Shown here one piece after another: positions 1-11,575 of a stretch of DNA of 64,000 nt (position 1 is its first letter; each line of letters opens with the position of its first letter). Source of the stretch: Propionispora vibrioides (lineage in GTDB: Bacteria > Bacillota > Negativicutes > Propionisporales > Propionisporaceae). The position numbers and the translations under genes were made by a program. The notes beneath the pieces were generated by a model. The model was not told where the DNA came from. It made no database searches and was given only the letters and a program-made list of their open reading frames with translations. The stretch lies in the NCBI RefSeq assembly GCF_900110485.1, contig NZ_FODY01000027.1, positions 1 to 64,000 of the forward strand, written 5' to 3'.

Positions 1-174
1 ATCGGTCATTGACGAGGCTGCCTCATAGCAAAGGGCGGCTTCCCGACAGCGTCGTTGTACTTCTCCGACGGTGGATCTTGCGCAGCCAACGCTTGCTGCT
101 ATTTCGCGCTGACGGTGACCTTTTTCAGTTAGTCGAAGGATTTCTAGTATTCTCACTGGTTCCTCACACCTCAT
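1..174 (-). CDS. istA: IS21-type transposase IstA, N-terminal part (runs off left edge)
   Basis: Reading the minus strand from the ATG at 174 gives 58 codons with no stop before the window edge. The peptide starts MRCEEPVRILEILRLTEKGH and continues with a helix-turn-helix (QREIAASVGCARSTVGEVQRR), the usual N-terminal DNA-binding part of IstA from IS21-family elements. A GGGGAG ribosome site lies just upstream on the minus strand. The multiple-repeat IS end at 244-338 supports the family call, because IS21 elements carry tandem terminal repeats. The rest of istA and any istB lie outside the window. Confidence 0.75.
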   Translation of the reverse strand, partial: MRCEEPVRILEILRLTEKGHRQREIAASVGCARSTVGEVQRRCREAALCYEAASSMTD

Positions 175-243
175 AAATTTCTCCCCTAGCAATGGTCTTT
201 TAGACCATTGTAGAGGGTTTCTTCACGAGGTGGCACCAGTTAT

Positions 244-338
244 TTGGCCGAATGTGCTCGGATTGGTTGGCCGAATAGCTCCGGATTCACTGGCCGAATG
301 TGGCCGGAATCGTTGGTCGAATCACACCGGAATATGCA
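244..338. repeat. Tandem terminal repeats of an IS21-type element
   Basis: Four degenerate copies of a motif like TTGGCCGAATNNNNCCGGAT start near 244, 267, 291 and 313, spaced about 22-24 bp. They sit 70-160 bp upstream of istA. This matches the multiple terminal repeats that the IS21 transposase binds. The last copy runs into the 5' end of the SLH porin reading frame, so the outer IS end is probably around 331-340. An unrelated 9-bp inverted repeat at 190-210 lies between istA and the repeats. Confidence 0.65.
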
Positions 339-1652
339 AAGTGTATTGTATTCGTAATTTTTATGATTAATATAGCTAGTTTTTGCTTCGCATCAGTTGA
401 TGAATTCAGTAATCCTTTTAATGATGTTCCGAAAAATCATTGGGCATATGATTCAATTAATAAGCTAATGAAAGATGGGATTGTTGATGGCGAGAATGGC
501 AAATTTAATGGAGATAAAACGATAACTCGCTATGAAATGGCTCAAATTGTGGCTAAAGCAATGACTAAATATGATAAAGCTGATAGTGAAGCAAAGGCCG
601 AAATTAACAGACTGGAGATTGAATTCGCTGGCGAGTTGAAGGATTTAGGAGTACGTCTGAGCGCGGTTGAAAATCAAGTGAGTAATGCCGTACAGATTCA
701 TGGAGTGATTAAGAATTATTATGATGATGTACGCGGAAATAGCGGCCCGACCCAAACTAATTTAAAGCAAGATGCCCGCATGTATTTTTCTGGGAAAATT
801 GATGATAATTGGTCATGGGAAGAAGATATAGTATATACTCCTAATCGAAGTTTACCTGGCCCTTTTTTGGACTTCCGCTCTAATTCTAATTCTGGCACTC
901 CGGCAGGTATATCTTCCAACGGTTGTAATATAACTGGAAATCACCTGTTCGGTAATGATTCAAAAGTTGTCTTGGGTTATCAATGGGTTGGACCGATAAA
1001 TGATAACTGGGTATATAGCATTGGAATGAAAGGGGTAAGGGTAGATTCTAAAATTGGTGCCGTTAATGTAACTGGTGCAGTTGGACAATTTGATGTTCTT
1101 TTAGGTAGTGGCGATAGCCGTTACACCACAAGTGATAAAAACTTAGGGCAGGTATATGCTGTCAACGGAAATATTGGTAATACCAGCCTCGGAGCTGCTT
1201 ACTGGAAGGTTAATGATCAAACTAATCAAATTGATTGGAAAATAACCGAATGGCAAATTAAGCAACCTCTTTCCAATAACGTCTTATTGGATGTGAACGC
1301 TGGAAAATCTAATGCAGCCAGTGAAGAGAAGTTTTATGTTGCAAAACTGAGCTATGGCAATGTTAATCCCTATGTTGCAGGCAAGAAAGGTTCTTTAGGA
1401 TTTTATGTTGATTATCATTCCATTGGTATCAATTCGATATTGGGACCTGATGAAAGTAGTGCATCAGCACTTTATACAGATGCGGTGTCAGGCTCTTCTG
1501 GTTCTGGTTTAAAAGGCTTTAGGCTTGGCTGCGAATATGTACCATTAAAAAATGTTTCTTTGACAAGTTATGTAATGCCTAAAAACACGTCAATAAGTAA
1601 TAGTGATTTAAAGACAACTGTTTTCCGTACTATGTTATTTATCCTGTATTAA
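300..1652 (+). CDS. SLH-domain outer-membrane porin (OmpM-like), 5' end altered by IS
   Basis: The product has one S-layer homology domain (FNDVPKNHWAYDSINKL to RYEMAQIVAKAM, roughly residues 40-88), then a short coiled-coil segment (about 95-130), then a long beta-rich part ending in an aromatic residue (FILY), as in outer-membrane barrels. This is the Negativicutes OmpM plan: the SLH domain binds the cell wall and the barrel sits in the outer membrane. The frame opens at a GTG (300) inside the IS21 repeats. The hydrophobic stretch KCIVFVIFMINIASFCFA looks like a signal peptide that has lost its normal basic start. The only in-frame ATG before the mature part is at 363, which would leave about ten residues of signal. 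Expression and export are therefore doubtful, although the barrel is uninterrupted. Confidence 0.8.
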   Translation: MAGIVGRITPEYAKCIVFVIFMINIASFCFASVDEFSNPFNDVPKNHWAYDSINKLMKDGIVDGENGKFNGDKTITRYEMAQIVAKAMTKYDKADSEAKAEINRLEIEFAGELKDLGVRLSAVENQVSNAVQIHGVIKNYYDDVRGNSGPTQTNLKQDARMYFSGKIDDNWSWEEDIVYTPNRSLPGPFLDFRSNSNSGTPAGISSNGCNITGNHLFGNDSKVVLGYQWVGPINDNWVYSIGMKGVRVDSKIGAVNVTGAVGQFDVLLGSGDSRYTTSDKNLGQVYAVNGNIGNTSLGAAYWKVNDQTNQIDWKITEWQIKQPLSNNVLLDVNAGKSNAASEEKFYVAKLSYGNVNPYVAGKKGSLGFYVDYHSIGINSILGPDESSASALYTDAVSGSSGSGLKGFRLGCEYVPLKNVSLTSYVMPKNTSISNSDLKTTVFRTMLFILY

Positions 1653-1756
1653 GTCAATTAGCAGTCTTAACACAGCCTTCATCGACAGCGTAAGAACTAT
1701 GGAATTTGATTTAAGGTCCAGGATTTGAGCAAAAATTGCGTTGCACAGAAGTGTTG

Positions 1757-1790
1757 AAAAGCCGCTAAATTTGTTGATTTAGCGGCTTTT
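1757..1790 (+). terminator. Rho-independent terminator after SLH porin
   Basis: A 14-bp stem (AAAAGCCGCTAAAT pairing with ATTTAGCGGCTTTT) with a short loop ends in a T-rich tract. The rest of the 332-bp gap up to 1984 shows no gene. The MCP ribosome site AAGGAGG is at its end. Confidence 0.8.
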
Positions 1791-1984
1791 CCCCTGTTTT
1801 ACTACTATAGAGAGAAAGATAATAAGTAAGCGCCCAATAACAGGACAGATAGAAAAAAGCAAAATCTGTTATAGATGTAACTTTATAACGAGCTATTCAA
1901 AGCAGTTGATTTTATTTGCCTCAGAAGATTTAGAAGTGACGAAATCCATGCTTTTTAGAACATAAAAATATAAGGAGGCCTATT

Positions 1985-3973
1985 GTGAAAAAGATTTTAG
2001 AATTTTTAACAGGAACCATTCGAGCAAAACTTATTAGCACTCTTCTCTTAGTTTTTTTAGTGGCTCTAAGCGCGATGGGCGGGCTGAATTACTGGAAGGC
2101 AAGAGAAATTATAACGGAATATGTTACTGCGGATATGTTGCAATTGGCGATTAATTCAGCAGTATCAACCGGAGATTGGGTTGATGCTCATAAAATGGAA
2201 ATGGAGATGGTTGCTTCCAACCCATCGCTTATACAAGCAGAAAATAAAATTCCATATCTTGCTGCAGCAAAAAACACAAACAAAGAGTATGAGTCAGTAG
2301 TATTTGTCGATAGCCAAGGAAATTCCATCAGTGATAGCGGTGTAAAAGTAAAGGCGGATGCTTCTTTTTTAAAAGCAATAATGGGAGGTCAAGTTTTTAT
2401 ATCGGATCCAGTAATTTCAAAAGTAACCGGTCGTTTAATCATAGTCATTTCAGTTCCGGTGAAGCAAGGCGAACAAGTTGTGGGGGCAGTGTTTGGTGCT
2501 ATTAATATGGACGATCTTGAAAAGAAAATTCTGGGCATAAAGGTTGGAAAAACAGGGTATTCTTTTCTTATTCAAAAGGATGGTCTAACCATGATTCATC
2601 CTGATAAAAACGTTGCAATGAAAGAAAACTCGTTGACAGATACGAATGCTAATCCTGAGCGTAAAGAAAATGCGGCACGCATGGTAACAGGAGAAACAGG
2701 GACTATGCAGTTGAAGATAAGTGGAATTGACAGATATTTTGCTTTTGCCTCTGTACCAGGCACAAGTTGGTCGTTAGGGCTTACCGTGCCTGTGGAAGAA
2801 GTATCTAGCACTATCTCAATTTTGACGATTATTGCGGTTGCCGTTATGGTTATGGTTCTATTTATTGTCGGTGCTATTATTTATCAGTTTAGTGGTCGTA
2901 TTGCGAACCCCATAAATACATTGGAATCTGCTGCTAGAAGGATTGCCAGCGGTGATATTTCAAAGGTCCAGTTGGCTATAAATTCAGATGATGAACTTGG
3001 GCGATTAGGACGAAGTTTTGAAGAAATGAGTGGAAATTTACGTGTTTTGGTAAAAGAAACTGTTAAAGTTAGCGAGCTATTGGCTGCTTCATCCGAGGAA
3101 CTTGCTGCAAGTGCCGAACACTCTTCTCAAGCAGCAAGACAGATTGCCGAATCGATAATAAATGTTGCCGCTGATGCCGCTGAGCAGACAACGGCTGCTG
3201 GTGAAGCTGCTTTGGTGGTTGAACAGATGTCTGCAACAGTTCAGCAAGTATCAGTCCAGGCTAGTGAAGTAGCGGACCGGTCGTTTCAGGCATCTAATAA
3301 AGCTAAAGCCGGTGGAGAAGCTATTGAAAAAGTTGCCGAACAGATGCATTCTATTTCGACATCATCCCAACTAGTAGCTGGCGCTATTTCTAAACTAAAT
3401 GAACAATCCTTAAAAATAGGGCAGATCGTCGGTGCTATTTCTGGTATAGCTGGTCAAACAAATCTACTCGCTTTGAATGCAGCTATTGAAGCTGCCCGTG
3501 CCGGCCAACAGGGGAAAGGATTTGCTGTAGTGGCTGAGGAAGTAAGAAAGCTAGCAGAAGAATCACAAGATGCCGCTAAACAAATCGCTGAGATTATTGG
3601 TGAAATAAAGGTTGATACGAATAAAGCGGTTTCAGCAATAGGTATCAGTATACAGGAAGTACAAAATGGTACTCGGTTAGTTAATAATGCGGGACAGATA
3701 TTTAGAGAAATTATGAATTTAGTAACTGATGTTGCAACTCAAGTGGATACCATTTCAACAACCATAGAACAAATGGCTGTTGGCAGTCAGAAGATAGTAA
3801 GTTCAACAGAAAAAATTGATCTACTCAGTAACAAATCAGCTGGTGAGTCTGAGCAGGTTTCGGCGGTAGCAGAAGAACAGTTGGCATCTACGGAAGAGAT
3901 TCGTTCGTCCAGTGAGGCGCTGTCTCAATTAGCACAGAGCCTTCAGGCAGCAGTAACAAAGTTTAAGATATAA
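1985..3973 (+). CDS. Methyl-accepting chemotaxis protein with dCache sensor
   Basis: This is a 662-residue receptor starting at GTG 1985 behind AAGGAGG. TM1 spans about residues 14-33. An extracytoplasmic double-Cache-type sensor of about 240 residues follows, then TM2 (about 279-300), a HAMP linker (about 302-355) and a long cytoplasmic signalling coiled coil. The kinase-binding hairpin is clear at about 501-526 ([20 protein letters not shown]). It would relay small-molecule binding to CheA/CheW; the ligand cannot be read from sequence. It stands alone between two terminators with no chemotaxis genes nearby, which is usual for Negativicutes MCPs. Confidence 0.95.
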   Translation: MKKILEFLTGTIRAKLISTLLLVFLVALSAMGGLNYWKAREIITEYVTADMLQLAINSAVSTGDWVDAHKMEMEMVASNPSLIQAENKIPYLAAAKNTNKEYESVVFVDSQGNSISDSGVKVKADASFLKAIMGGQVFISDPVISKVTGRLIIVISVPVKQGEQVVGAVFGAINMDDLEKKILGIKVGKTGYSFLIQKDGLTMIHPDKNVAMKENSLTDTNANPERKENAARMVTGETGTMQLKISGIDRYFAFASVPGTSWSLGLTVPVEEVSSTISILTIIAVAVMVMVLFIVGAIIYQFSGRIANPINTLESAARRIASGDISKVQLAINSDDELGRLGRSFEEMSGNLRVLVKETVKVSELLAASSEELAASAEHSSQAARQIAESIINVAADAAEQTTAAGEAALVVEQMSATVQQVSVQASEVADRSFQASNKAKAGGEAIEKVAEQMHSISTSSQLVAGAISKLNEQSLKIGQIVGAISGIAGQTNLLALNAAIEAARAGQQGKGFAVVAEEVRKLAEESQDAAKQIAEIIGEIKVDTNKAVSAIGISIQEVQNGTRLVNNAGQIFREIMNLVTDVATQVDTISTTIEQMAVGSQKIVSSTEKIDLLSNKSAGESEQVSAVAEEQLASTEEIRSSSEALSQLAQSLQAAVTKFKI

Positions 3974-4023
3974 GGACTTTTTCTTCTGGATAAAGTTCAC
4001 CTCACCGAAACTTGGAAATTATT

Positions 4024-4051
4024 AAGACCCGCGAATTTTCGCAGGTCTTTT
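4024..4051 (+). terminator. Terminator after MCP
   Basis: The stem AAGACC(C)GCGAA pairs with TTCGC(A)GGTCTT, with one opposed mismatch, followed by TTTT. Confidence 0.7.
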
Positions 4052-4363
4052 GCTTTATACAGGGACAAGTAACTCTGACAAACTGACTTTTATTATATTT
4101 GGGTAAATGGGTAACCGTAATCATTCACAAGAGAGTCGACTCGACTTGTGGAGAGGAGATTTGGAGTGGGCAAGATGCTCTTTGATTTATTGAACACGAA
4201 TTTTAGTGAGAAAAAAGTGATACAGCAAATGTGAATTATTTCATTGTTAGGAGATAAAAGGGAATAATTTATTCCTCCAGTAGGTATATTAAACTTTAGT
4301 AAAGGTGAATAGAGCTTATGTTTAATTAGATGCTGATAGTATTACATAGTAAGGAGATAAATC
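4052..4363. other. 311-bp gap before catalase
   Basis: No reading frame or family signature was seen. It is AT-rich. I could not pick out a convincing PerR-like palindrome or a consensus promoter; a GAGTCGACTC palindrome lies near 4133. The last bases hold the AAGGAGAT ribosome site for the catalase GTG. Confidence 0.4.
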
Positions 4364-6478
4364 GTGAACAAAGAAAATACAATGAGTAATTCGGGAAAAC
4401 TTACAAAAGAACAGGACTCAACTCTCCAGGGAAGCTTACAAGTGGCTGTTGGTGGTGAGATACACCAAATCGCCGGTGGAGAACATCAGGCGCTTACTAC
4501 TAACCAGGGCGTTGCGCTTTCCGATAATCAAAACTCGCTCAGAGCCAACCCAAGCGGTCCTACGCTTGGGGAGGATTTTATCCTTAGAGAAAAAATTACC
4601 CATTTCGATCACGAGCGTATTCCGGAACGTGTCGTTCACGCGCGGGGTACGGGCGCGCATGGTTTCTTTGAGTTGACTACTTCCCTGAAGCAATACACCA
4701 CCGCCAGGATTCTCACCGAGGTAGGTGAGAAGACACCCGTGTTTACTCGTTTCTCTACCGTCGCAGGCGGTGCAGGTTCGGTAGATACTCCTCGTGACGT
4801 ACGAGGTTTTGCTGTCAAGTTTTATACTAAGGAAGGCAACTGGGACCTGGTCGGCAACAACATTCCGGTTTTCTTCATTCAGGATGCCATTAAATTCCCC
4901 GATCTCATTCATGCTGTAAAAATGGAACCAGATCGCGGCTTTCCGCAATCGGCAACCGCCCACGACACATTCTGGGATTTTATTTCACTCACGCCTGAAT
5001 CTATGCATATGGTAATGTGGATCATGTCTGATCGCACAATACCGCGTTCTCTACGAATGATCGAAGGGTTTGGTGTGCATAGCTTCCGGCTGGTTAATGA
5101 TTCAGGCGAATCGACTTTCGTCAAATTCCACTGGCGTCCCAAACTAGGTTTGCAGTCTACCATTTGGGATGAGACAGTCAAGATTTCCGGTGCGGATCAA
5201 GACTTCCACCGGCGCGATATGTTCGATGCCATCACGTCAGGGAATTTTCCTGAGTGGGAATTTGCGGTTCAGCTTTTCACGCAGGAGGAAGCAGATACAT
5301 TCCCGTTCGATCATCTGGATCCGACTAAGCTGATTCCCGAAGAATTGGTGCCTTTGAAAGTGATTGGACGCATGGTGCTGGATCGTTGGCCGAACAATTT
5401 TTTCGCGGAGACAGAACAGATTGCTTTCTGTCCCTCTCATCTCGTACCAGGTATTGATTTCTCCAATGATCCACTATTGCAGGGCCGTTTATTTTCCTAT
5501 CATGATACACAGCTTTCGCGTTTAGGCACGCCTAATTTTCACCAGATTCCGATAAACGCTCCCAAGTGTCCGTTCTCCAATCAACAACGTGATGGACACA
5601 TGCAGATGGCGCAACAGGCGGGCCGTGTTGCCTATGAGCCCAATTCCCTGTCTGGTGAATCGCCACGCGAAACACCGACCAACGGTTTCCATAGTGCTGC
5701 GGTAACGGAAACAGGCGTGAAAGGCCGCGTCCGTGCTGCAAGCTTTGCTGATCACTACAGTCAAGCGCGGTTATTCTATATCAGCCAAACAGCGTATGAG
5801 CAAGCGCATATCGCTTCAGCTTTAGTGTTTGAGCTTTCCAAGGTTGAACATGTTCACGTGCGTGAAGCGATAGTCGGTCATTTGCGACATATTGATGAAG
5901 CCCTTGCCCAAAGGGTCGCAGCAGGCCTTGGGTTCGGCAAAATTCCTAATGCGCCGGTGCCCGCAAGGCCCGTGCAGGAGATGCAGCCCTCACCCGCATT
6001 GCAGATCATCGGCAAGATGAAAGACACACTCATGGGCCGCACGCTTGGTATTTTGATTACAAATGGTTCAGACGGCGCTGTAATCGATCAGCTTAAAAGG
6101 GCGGCAACGAGTGCGGGTGCCACTGTGAAGATTGTCTCTCCCAAAGTGGGAGACGTGAAGCTTGCTTCTGGTCTGATGTTGAGTGCTGACGGACAACTGG
6201 CCGGGTGCCCTTCTGTATTATTTGATGCAGTCGCTGTACTTCTCTCTGATGAAGGCGCAAAGGCACTGTCGGTGGAAAGCGCTGCAATCGATTTTGTGCG
6301 CGATGCTTTCGGTCATCTTAAAGCAATTGCCGTCGATAAAGGTGGACAGGCACTTTTGAAAATAGCCAATGTGGGACAAGATGCAGGCGTTGTGGATGCT
6401 AATGACCAAGCAGCATTTATTGCTGTGGCAAAGACCCGCCAATGGAACCGGGAAAAATCCATTCGGACATTGGCATAA
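4364..6478 (+). CDS. katE: Large-subunit (clade 2, HPII-type) catalase
   Basis: A 704-residue monofunctional haem catalase that breaks H2O2 into water and O2. It starts at GTG 4364, eight bases after AAGGAG. The catalytic distal His92 ([11 protein letters not shown]), Asn165 (VGNNIPVFF) and proximal haem ligand Tyr379 ([10 protein letters not shown]) are all present. Each is exactly 36 less than the E. coli HPII numbers 128/201/415. The C-terminal 150 residues form the flavodoxin-like domain typical of large catalases. At the HPII His392 position, which is crosslinked to the haem tyrosine in E. coli, there is Cys356 (AFCPSH). A cysteine-tyrosine bond is known in a fungal large catalase. It is monocistronic. 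Confidence 0.97.
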   Translation: MNKENTMSNSGKLTKEQDSTLQGSLQVAVGGEIHQIAGGEHQALTTNQGVALSDNQNSLRANPSGPTLGEDFILREKITHFDHERIPERVVHARGTGAHGFFELTTSLKQYTTARILTEVGEKTPVFTRFSTVAGGAGSVDTPRDVRGFAVKFYTKEGNWDLVGNNIPVFFIQDAIKFPDLIHAVKMEPDRGFPQSATAHDTFWDFISLTPESMHMVMWIMSDRTIPRSLRMIEGFGVHSFRLVNDSGESTFVKFHWRPKLGLQSTIWDETVKISGADQDFHRRDMFDAITSGNFPEWEFAVQLFTQEEADTFPFDHLDPTKLIPEELVPLKVIGRMVLDRWPNNFFAETEQIAFCPSHLVPGIDFSNDPLLQGRLFSYHDTQLSRLGTPNFHQIPINAPKCPFSNQQRDGHMQMAQQAGRVAYEPNSLSGESPRETPTNGFHSAAVTETGVKGRVRAASFADHYSQARLFYISQTAYEQAHIASALVFELSKVEHVHVREAIVGHLRHIDEALAQRVAAGLGFGKIPNAPVPARPVQEMQPSPALQIIGKMKDTLMGRTLGILITNGSDGAVIDQLKRAATSAGATVKIVSPKVGDVKLASGLMLSADGQLAGCPSVLFDAVAVLLSDEGAKALSVESAAIDFVRDAFGHLKAIAVDKGGQALLKIANVGQDAGVVDANDQAAFIAVAKTRQWNREKSIRTLA

Positions 6479-6616
6479 ATAGAAAGTCGTAATACTGATC
6501 TTAAGTCAAACTAATTGTCGAGAGTATTATCTTCTTATATGCTGGTTATATATTAAATAAGTAGGCAGATTTGCAAGGTCACGGATCGCCTCTGGCAATT
6601 AAATCACCGAATGATT

Positions 6617-6650
6617 AAGAACCTGCTATTTTGTGGGTTCTTTGTTTTTA
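6617..6650 (+). terminator. Terminator after catalase
   Basis: AAGAACC...GGGTTCTT stem followed by TTGTTTTTA. The remaining gap to 6969 (about 320 bp) shows no gene and no recognised RNA. It is AT-rich and presumably holds the gdhA promoter. Confidence 0.65.
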
Positions 6651-6954
6651 TGTAATGGTCCTCACCTCTACCAAGCAAATCTCTATTTTTTATTTTTGCG
6701 ATAGAGTAACTTCAAGAGTTTGCATAAGATGAAAGTAGATATAGTATATACGCTATGAGCAGAATTAAGCATACTGTCCTTTTTCTTAGACCTGGGATAA
6801 CGTGTATCTAAAGTTTCTTTCGTCTACTGGACAAAGCTTCAATGTGTGTGTATAGTATACATTGATTGTATTTTGCCCTTTTACACAGGAAAAGTAGTCA
6901 AGCAGTATACCCGAGTATGTAGACGCTTTAGCGGACAGCAATATAACAATATGA

Positions 6955-8322
<1,368 letters not shown>

Positions 8323-8338
8323 GGTTGAGACGGTGAAG

Positions 8339-8364
8339 ACCCGGGCAGCTGCCCGGGTTTTTTA
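8339..8364 (+). terminator. Terminator after gdhA
   Basis: A perfect 10-bp GC-rich stem ACCCGGGCAG/CTGCCCGGGT followed by TTTTT. Confidence 0.9.
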
Positions 8365-8450
8365 AATAGTCAATTTATAGTGACAGGATTTTACGGTATA
8401 ACAAAGAAGTGCTATAAGACAAAGAATTTATTTCATGGAGATAGAGAACA

Positions 8451-9137
8451 ATGCTTGAAATCATAGCGACAACAGTTGAGGACGCCAAACGGATAGCGGC
8501 TTGCGGTGCCGGCCGGATCGAGCTCATTCGGGATTTGTCCCAAGGGGGGCTTACCCCGGAGCATGGCTTGATAAAGGAAGTAGTGGAGAACGTCAAAATC
8601 CCGGTCAATGTAATGATTCGACCCCACGCTAATTCATTCGTCTATACCAGTGCTGAGTTGAAGGCAATGAAAGAAGATATTTTAACGGCCGGACAACTAA
8701 AGGCAAACGGTGTGGTTTTTGGGGTTTTGGATGAAAATAATGAGATTTGTGAAAAATCTTTGGTTAAGCTGCTGGAAGCTTGTGCTGGGTTGGCCGTAAC
8801 GTTCCACCGGGCTATTGATGAACTCGCTGATCCGGTAAAAGGGATAAAAGTGCTGGCTAAATACCCGCAGATCACAACAGTACTAACTTCAGGCGGCAAG
8901 GGAAATATCCTGGACAATCTGACAACAATAAAAGACATGCTGGAGAATGCAGCGAAGATTCGCGTTTTGGTAGGCGGCGGGCTGACCTTTGAAAACATCG
9001 AACGGGTTATGGCTGAAACTGGAGCGCCCGAATTTCATTTTGGAACGGCGATTCGTGATAACAGTTCCACTTTTGGGGAAATTAATGAAAAGAAACTAAC
9101 AGCTCTCGTTAAGCTCATGAGTCGGATGAAAAGATGA
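8451..9137 (+). CDS. cutC: CutC-family copper homeostasis protein
   Basis: A 228-residue TIM-barrel protein. CutC hallmarks include the opening MLEIIATTVEDA, the AGRIELIRDLSQGGLTPE segment (about 22-39), VNVMIRPHAN (about 52-61), FHRAID (about 118) and the C-terminal phosphate-site-like VLVGGGL. The family is linked to copper tolerance but its reaction is not settled. It lies 32 bp upstream of a metallophosphoesterase on the same strand, with no terminator between, so the two are probably cotranscribed. A decayed copy of its 3' third, again fused to a metallophosphoesterase gene, occurs at 34667-34838. Confidence 0.93.
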   Translation: MLEIIATTVEDAKRIAACGAGRIELIRDLSQGGLTPEHGLIKEVVENVKIPVNVMIRPHANSFVYTSAELKAMKEDILTAGQLKANGVVFGVLDENNEICEKSLVKLLEACAGLAVTFHRAIDELADPVKGIKVLAKYPQITTVLTSGGKGNILDNLTTIKDMLENAAKIRVLVGGGLTFENIERVMAETGAPEFHFGTAIRDNSSTFGEINEKKLTALVKLMSRMKR

Positions 9138-9169
9138 AGTAGGATTAATCGTAAGGCTAAGGTGATTCT

Positions 9170-9850
9170 ATGATATTCATTACCGGTGATACTCACGGCG
9201 GTATCGACATTAAAAAATTTTCGTCCAGCAACTTCCCGGAAGGAAGATCCCTTACGAAAGATGATTATGTGATCGTCTGCGGTGATTTTGGCTGCATATG
9301 GGATGGCAGCCGGGAACAGGCGTGGCTGCTCAACTGGTACAAAGATAAACCGTGGACTACCCTGTTCGTAGATGGCAACCACGAGAACTTCGATATGCTG
9401 TATGATTTTCCCGTGGAAGAATGGAATGGCGGCAAAACACATAGAATCAACGGGTCAGTGCTCCATCTGATGCGCGGACAGATATTCAGCCTGGCTGGGT
9501 TAAAGTTCTTTACTTTTGGCGGAGCCATGTCTACCGATAAGATATTCCGCCAGGAGCATGTTAGCTGGTGGTCGCAGGAGATACCAAGCCGCGAAGAAGA
9601 GGCAGCAGCAATTTTTAACCTTACCAAGCATAATTTCGCCATAGATTACATAGTTACGCATACGGCCCCCACAGCCATAGTCGAATTTTTAAACAGATTT
9701 GACCGGCTGCGTGATCCCACAAGCGGAATGCTTGATAAGTTCGTCCCTAAACTACAGTTTAAACATTGGTATTTCGGTCATTTCCATACGAGTCAACGAA
9801 TCAATGATCAATTCACCTGTCTTTATAACGAAATAATCAGGTTGGTATAG
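9170..9850 (+). CDS. Calcineurin-like metallophosphoesterase (copy 1)
   Basis: A 226-residue protein with the full metallophosphoesterase ligand set: GDTHGG (6-11), CGDFGC (about 38), GNHEN (about 70), THTAP (about 163) and FGHFH (about 203). It binds two metals and cleaves a phosphoester, but the substrate is unknown. The start is ATG 9170 behind AAGGTGA. It follows cutC closely, and the same pairing recurs in degenerate form at 34.7-35.5 kb, where the paralogue is intact and about 85% identical by eye. The terminator overlaps its stop codon. Confidence 0.93.
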   Translation: MIFITGDTHGGIDIKKFSSSNFPEGRSLTKDDYVIVCGDFGCIWDGSREQAWLLNWYKDKPWTTLFVDGNHENFDMLYDFPVEEWNGGKTHRINGSVLHLMRGQIFSLAGLKFFTFGGAMSTDKIFRQEHVSWWSQEIPSREEEAAAIFNLTKHNFAIDYIVTHTAPTAIVEFLNRFDRLRDPTSGMLDKFVPKLQFKHWYFGHFHTSQRINDQFTCLYNEIIRLV

Positions 9851-9882
9851 CCGGCACCCTTACAGAGGCGCCGGCTATTTTT
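9849..9882 (+). terminator. Terminator after metallophosphoesterase 1
   Basis: AGCCGGC/GCCGGCT stem overlapping the stop codon region, followed by ATTTTT. Confidence 0.8.
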
Positions 9883-10092
9883 AATAAACCGGGATGGCAA
9901 CTGGCCCTCGGCTACTTTAGAACCAGGAGGACTTTCTAGCTAAAAATCACCATTTTGTATGATATCGTGTATTTGATCAAAGAAGTGGTTTGCTGAGATA
10001 ACACGCAGTTTGACAAAGCTGATAGCAATGGCATAATCTTCTAGCCGCACTAATAAACTGTACTGTACCGATAGGCGGAAGGAGAAATATTG

Positions 10093-10611
10093 ATGTACGA
10101 CATCGATGAATACCACTGCAAGGTAAACTTACCGTATCCGCCGGTGCGAGTTGATGCGCCCAATATTGCCTATGCCGACGAGATGCTTAGTAACATGGGC
10201 GCCGTTATTTCCGAGATGAGTGATGTGACTCGATATTTCTACATTTCCGTGGTAACAGGGCCGCAGTTTCGCTCTATTTCGATATGCTTCCATCAAATCA
10301 GCATCGTTGAAATGCATCACCTCAATATATTCGCTGAGCTTGCGCTGCAGCTTGGGGCGGACCCGCGGCTCTGGTGCGGGAGGAACCACAAGCGTTGGTG
10401 GTCGCCCTCGTTTATCGGTTACCCGCGTGAAATATGCGCCTTGATAACCGAATCAATCGAAGCGGAAAAAGCGGCCATCCGCAAGTATTCCCGGCAGGCG
10501 GATACTATCTGCGATGGGAACATTGTGGCGATCTTAAACCGCATCATACTTGACGAGAAACGCCATCTCCAGATTTTTAGAGAGATGTATGCGCAGTTTC
10601 AATGTTTCTAA
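10093..10611 (+). CDS. Ferritin-like diiron-domain protein
   Basis: A 172-residue all-helical protein starting at ATG 10093; a TTG sits immediately before it, but GGAGA spacing favours the ATG. It shows a rubrerythrin/ferritin-like ligand series: Glu in AVISEMSD, ExxH in IVEMHHLN, Glu in ESIEAEKAAI and ExxH in DEKRHLQIF. That is the E/ExxH/E/ExxH pattern of a diiron four-helix bundle. The likely role is iron or peroxide handling, but no enzyme activity can be named. It has its own promoter region and is followed by two hairpins. Confidence 0.75.
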   Translation: MYDIDEYHCKVNLPYPPVRVDAPNIAYADEMLSNMGAVISEMSDVTRYFYISVVTGPQFRSISICFHQISIVEMHHLNIFAELALQLGADPRLWCGRNHKRWWSPSFIGYPREICALITESIEAEKAAIRKYSRQADTICDGNIVAILNRIILDEKRHLQIFREMYAQFQCF

Positions 10612-10617
10612 CAAACG

Positions 10618-10717
10618 AATCTCAGTTTCAATTGGGGCCTGAGATTTTTATAAAATATAGGGAGAGTTGCAAACCGCTTGTGTCTGCTTTCATGACAGAC
10701 AGGGTGGTTTTTGCTTT
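10618..10717 (+). terminator. Two hairpins in the 300-bp gap after the ferritin-like gene
   Basis: The first stem AATCTCAG/CTGAGATT (10618-10645) ends in TTTTA and is a plausible terminator. The second, TGTCTG/CAGACA extended by AAACC/GGTTT (10671-10710), ends in TTTTTGCTTTTT and is terminator-like too. The rest of the gap to 10912 holds no visible gene. Confidence 0.6.
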
Positions 10718-10912
10718 TTGCCGGCGGTTTTCTTTACCGCATGAGCCTCGGTGCGAATAGGGCCTGGTAATTTCTTAACCTGATGCAACCGCTTCCGTGA
10801 GCGAATTTTGGCAGGATACTTACCGGAAAAGCAGAATATACCAATCATAAGAATAGAGTTTAATCGTTACGATATTTTCCAATATGAGGTCTAAAAAGGG
10901 AGGACTGGATGG

Positions 10913-11548
10913 ATGGAAGTACTGAGAGGTCAAGTGGACCATATTGTTTATGCCACTCCGGACTTGAATAGCGGTATGGAACAACTGGGAAAATTACTGG
11001 GTATTACAGCCACTCCCGGGGGGCGGCATCCCGGCTGGGGAACTCATAATGCCCTTATTTCTTTGGGACCGGACAGCTATCTGGAAATTATCGGCCCTGA
11101 TCCGGAAAGTCCTAAACCGGAGCAGCCCCGGCCTTTTCAAATCGACAGTTTATCAGCACCGCGGCTGGTCACCTGGGTAGCTAAAGGCAGTGGGCTTACA
11201 GATTTGGTGAACCGGGCAAAACAGCAGGGGATCATGCTGGGCGAGGTCATGGCGATGAGCCGGCACACTCCTGAGGGAGAGCTGCTTTCCTGGCATTTGA
11301 CCAATCCCATGACGATAGTTGCCGATGGCATTATTCCCACCTTTATTGACTGGGGAACTACAAGGCATCCTGCGCTTGTCGCCGCCCAAGGCGCCTGTCT
11401 GGTAAACTTGCGTGCCGAGCATCCGGACGCGGCGAAGGTGACTGATAGTCTGAACGCTCTTGGCCTGGGGCTTCCGCTTGTAGCTGGCACACAGCCTGGA
11501 CTCATTGCGACCATCGACTGTCCGAAGGGGCGGGTGGAGCTGCGCTAA
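10913..11548 (+). CDS. Glyoxalase-like (VOC fold) domain protein
   Basis: A 211-residue protein beginning MEVLRGQVDHIVYATPDL, with the VOC metal-site-type His in VDHIVYA and the pattern GRHPGWGTHNALISLG followed by YLEIIGPDP. This fits the Glyoxalase_3-like family; the reaction and substrate are unknown. The start ATG 10913 follows GGGAGGA by 11 bases. A decayed second copy lies at 33929-34253. Confidence 0.85.
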   Translation: MEVLRGQVDHIVYATPDLNSGMEQLGKLLGITATPGGRHPGWGTHNALISLGPDSYLEIIGPDPESPKPEQPRPFQIDSLSAPRLVTWVAKGSGLTDLVNRAKQQGIMLGEVMAMSRHTPEGELLSWHLTNPMTIVADGIIPTFIDWGTTRHPALVAAQGACLVNLRAEHPDAAKVTDSLNALGLGLPLVAGTQPGLIATIDCPKGRVELR

Positions 11549-11575
11549 ACAACGTAAACCATTTAAAAGGCGAGC

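Noticed and set aside
4436-4963. Long minus-strand ORF inside katE
   Set aside because: It is the complement of strongly conserved catalase codons and has no start signal.
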